Shown here in pieces: positions 62,329 to 64,000 of a stretch of 64,000 bases of DNA. The notes below the pieces were generated by a model that saw only the letters and a list, made by a program, of their open reading frames with translations, was not told where the DNA came from and did not search any database. Positions within the stretch are counted from its first letter, which is position 1; every line of letters begins with the position of its first letter. This DNA comes from Exobasidium rhododendri (taxonomy: Eukaryota; Basidiomycota; Exobasidiomycetes; Exobasidiales; Exobasidiaceae). Location of the stretch: NCBI GenBank assembly GCA_026210745.1, contig CP110632.1, forward strand, positions 3,781,001-3,845,000, read 5' to 3'. The position numbers and the translations under genes are program-made.

Positions 62329-63963
62329 CTACATGGCTCCCCTTGTAAACCGAAAGGCACAGAAGACGCCTGTGATAGACAGACTGGCAAGAGAAGTCAA
62401 TCCGACGGCATTGAGTATCCGTACTTGCTTTGCCTCTCTTTGCTGTGCTTTGTGGTACCCGATGTTGGAGAAGGTGACGAGGGTGTAGAGGCTGTCCCAC
62501 CATTGATCTGGCAGATAAGTGACAAGAAGTGAATCGATTTGCTTGCGAATGCGAAACGTTCTTGAGACTACTTTGCTTGACATCTCATGGAAGTTATCCA
62601 TGGCAAGTTGTGAGATAGCGATCAAGTCGGCATGTCGACTAGAAGAATACTCGTCAAAGGCCCGCTCTCGTACCAAGGCCAGGTTCTGTTCCTCCTCATT
62701 TCTTTTTGTTCGTGCACTCGCATTCGACGCAGTAAGCGTAGTAGCCACGCCTTCAGTGCTGGAGCCAATCCCTTGATGAGCATCCGTCCCCTTCTGAAGG
62801 TGCTTGTCTAGCAGCTCCAACATGATTCGGACATCCTCCAAGCCACAATTGAGCCCTTGGCCATAGAAGGGAACCATGGCATGAGAAGCATCTCCCAATA
62901 TGATCAGCCTATCCCTAAAGTGGTACGGCTTACACTCTATGGTCCCCAAGGAACTGGGCCTCACTCCCAGTAGATCTTTCACTAGTCTTGCCTCTCCGAT
63001 CACCTTGAGGGCATCTGGAAACTCCGCTCGAAAGAAGTCCACTAAACGGTGTTCGTCATTGAGATGATCCGTAAAGATTCTCTTTGGTGCAAATAAAGTC
63101 GACGTGAAAGTTTTGTCTTGATTGGGTAACGCAATCAACATGAAGTCGTGACGAGGCCAGATATGGAGATGATGTGGATCCAGAGCAAAATCTTCTGTCT
63201 CTTTGTTGATCGGTATGTGAAGCTCCGAATAGTAATTGTCAATGTAATGCTGATTATAGTCCAACTCGATCGTTCTCCCTAATTCGGCACGGACTTTAGA
63301 GTGATGACCATCACAGCCAACAATCAGGTCTGTCCAGCGATGGAAACCTTTCTCTTCCTGGCTATCAAATATGAGCTCTACTTGGCCATCCTCTACTGTG
63401 TCAGCGTCAGCAGGAGGAGACAAAGAAGAAGACCCTGCACTGCCGCTCGTTACTTTCGGAGGTTGCTGTCGCCTACTCTTGCCTTCCATATTTGCCTGGA
63501 GGAGCTTGTGAGACCAGCAGATCTTGATGCCGCACTCAATTACTTGATCGAGGAGAAGCCGATTGAGAAGATTTCTGGAGACCGAATTGATGCATTGCCC
63601 TTTTGAGCTGTAACTTTGGCTGTCCAAGAGGACACCTTCTGCGCTGATATTTTCTCTTCTCTCTGAAGCAGCTCCGTCTTTGCGGGCATCGCCAGGCCTC
63701 GTACTGTTCGAATGAATCATACGACCTTTCATAGGCACTGCGTTCTCTAGTACGATTCTTGACAAGTTTGAGTCGACTGCTGAAAGGGCAGTCAAGCCTC
63801 GGGTACTGATGGCTAGGTTGATGCTTCTGGAATTACTGTGAACATTCTGGAATGCTGCTTCCGGTCGAATCTCATAGATGGTCACATCGTATCCTCGTTG
63901 GTGGAGCCCAACAGCGACCAAGCATCCGACCGGACCTGCACCTACTACTGTTGCGCAGGGCAT
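62329..63963 (-). CDS. BNA4: Kynurenine 3-monooxygenase
   Basis: A single exon of 544 aa on the minus strand, near the window edge but complete. It hydroxylates L-kynurenine to 3-hydroxykynurenine (FAD, NADPH) in NAD synthesis from tryptophan, at the outer mitochondrial membrane. The FAD-binding Rossmann motif is ATVVGAGPVGCLVAVGLHQR (about 4-23), followed by YEIRPEA and SNSRSINLAISTRGLTAL, which is diagnostic for KMO. DLIVGCDGHHSKVR is the GD/DG motif, and GDASHAMVPFYGQGLNCGLEDV (about 355-376) is the second FAD motif. A C-terminal hydrophobic segment (LASLSITGVFCAF, about 520-540) fits the membrane anchor. An insert (about 90-110, RPGDARKDGAASERRENISA) and another near 160-185 (Ser/Pro/Arg-rich) make it longer than yeast Bna4 (460 aa). 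Confidence 0.95.
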   Translation of the reverse strand: MPCATVVGAGPVGCLVAVGLHQRGYDVTIYEIRPEAAFQNVHSNSRSINLAISTRGLTALSAVDSNLSRIVLENAVPMKGRMIHSNSTRPGDARKDGAASERRENISAEGVLLDSQSYSSKGQCINSVSRNLLNRLLLDQVIECGIKICWSHKLLQANMEGKSRRQQPPKVTSGSAGSSSLSPPADADTVEDGQVELIFDSQEEKGFHRWTDLIVGCDGHHSKVRAELGRTIELDYNQHYIDNYYSELHIPINKETEDFALDPHHLHIWPRHDFMLIALPNQDKTFTSTLFAPKRIFTDHLNDEHRLVDFFRAEFPDALKVIGEARLVKDLLGVRPSSLGTIECKPYHFRDRLIILGDASHAMVPFYGQGLNCGLEDVRIMLELLDKHLQKGTDAHQGIGSSTEGVATTLTASNASARTKRNEEEQNLALVRERAFDEYSSSRHADLIAISQLAMDNFHEMSSKVVSRTFRIRKQIDSLLVTYLPDQWWDSLYTLVTFSNIGYHKAQQREAKQVRILNAVGLTSLASLSITGVFCAFRFTRGAM

Positions 63964-64000
63964 AGAGGCAGCAGTGCAAGAAGAGGGGTTTTGTTATAGT

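Overview
The window looks like nuclear DNA of a filamentous or dimorphic basidiomycete fungus. I infer this from the short introns (about 55-140 nt) with GTGAGT/GTAAGT donors, the tight spacing of genes on both strands, the pyrimidine-rich leaders, and a protein set in which the recognisable members are all of fungal type (fungal KRE9-like GPI protein, BCS1, PIN4-like RRM/R3H protein, ThrE/DUF1212 fusion, YVC1-type channel). The moderate intron density would fit Ustilaginomycotina or a relative, but that placement is inference. I see no transposon, plasmid, viral segment, rRNA, convincing tRNA or CRISPR array.

Layout. 1-5.7 kb: 3' part of a YVC1-like cation channel, a coiled-coil protein of unknown role, and a secreted KRE9-like GPI protein. 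6.3-15.7 kb: ribosomal protein eL6, a tiny four-exon unknown, mitochondrial malic enzyme, U3 snoRNP protein RRP9, a 102-aa unknown, and a mitochondrial K+/H+ exchange-related (KHE1) protein. 15.9-26.8 kb: RAD50, a peroxisomal SCP2-domain protein, and the SWR1 chromatin remodeler. 27-32.4 kb: the SCD6/LSM14 mRNP protein and a tandem pair of unrecognised paralogues with N-terminal signal-anchor segments. 33-43.8 kb: RPN8, an ankyrin protein, BCS1, a PIN4-like RNA-binding protein, gamma-tubulin and fibrillarin. 44-47.7 kb: TRM11, a five-exon RPB9 gene and ISA2. 48-58.7 kb: a 1186-aa disordered orphan, a ThrE/DUF1212 transporter, ATP synthase epsilon and a divergent mitochondrial carrier. 58.9-64 kb: a HID1-family trafficking protein and kynurenine 3-monooxygenase.

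Most genes are ordinary housekeeping genes and do not form one pathway. Two loose themes recur: ribosome/snoRNP/tRNA/mRNA biology (eL6, RRP9, fibrillarin, TRM11, RPB9, SCD6, PIN4-like) and mitochondria (malic enzyme, KHE1, BCS1, ISA2, ATP15, carrier, KMO). Many genes are head-to-head, and several of the shared promoters hold a CACGTG palindrome; two also hold paired telomere-like AACCCTA boxes. The most novel material is the secreted-type paralogue pair at 29-32.4 kb, the orphan at 48-51.6 kb, and the two small multi-exon genes that simple ORF scanning misses. I found no clear new multi-gene system. All intron boundaries were set by eye from splice consensus, reading frame and family similarity.
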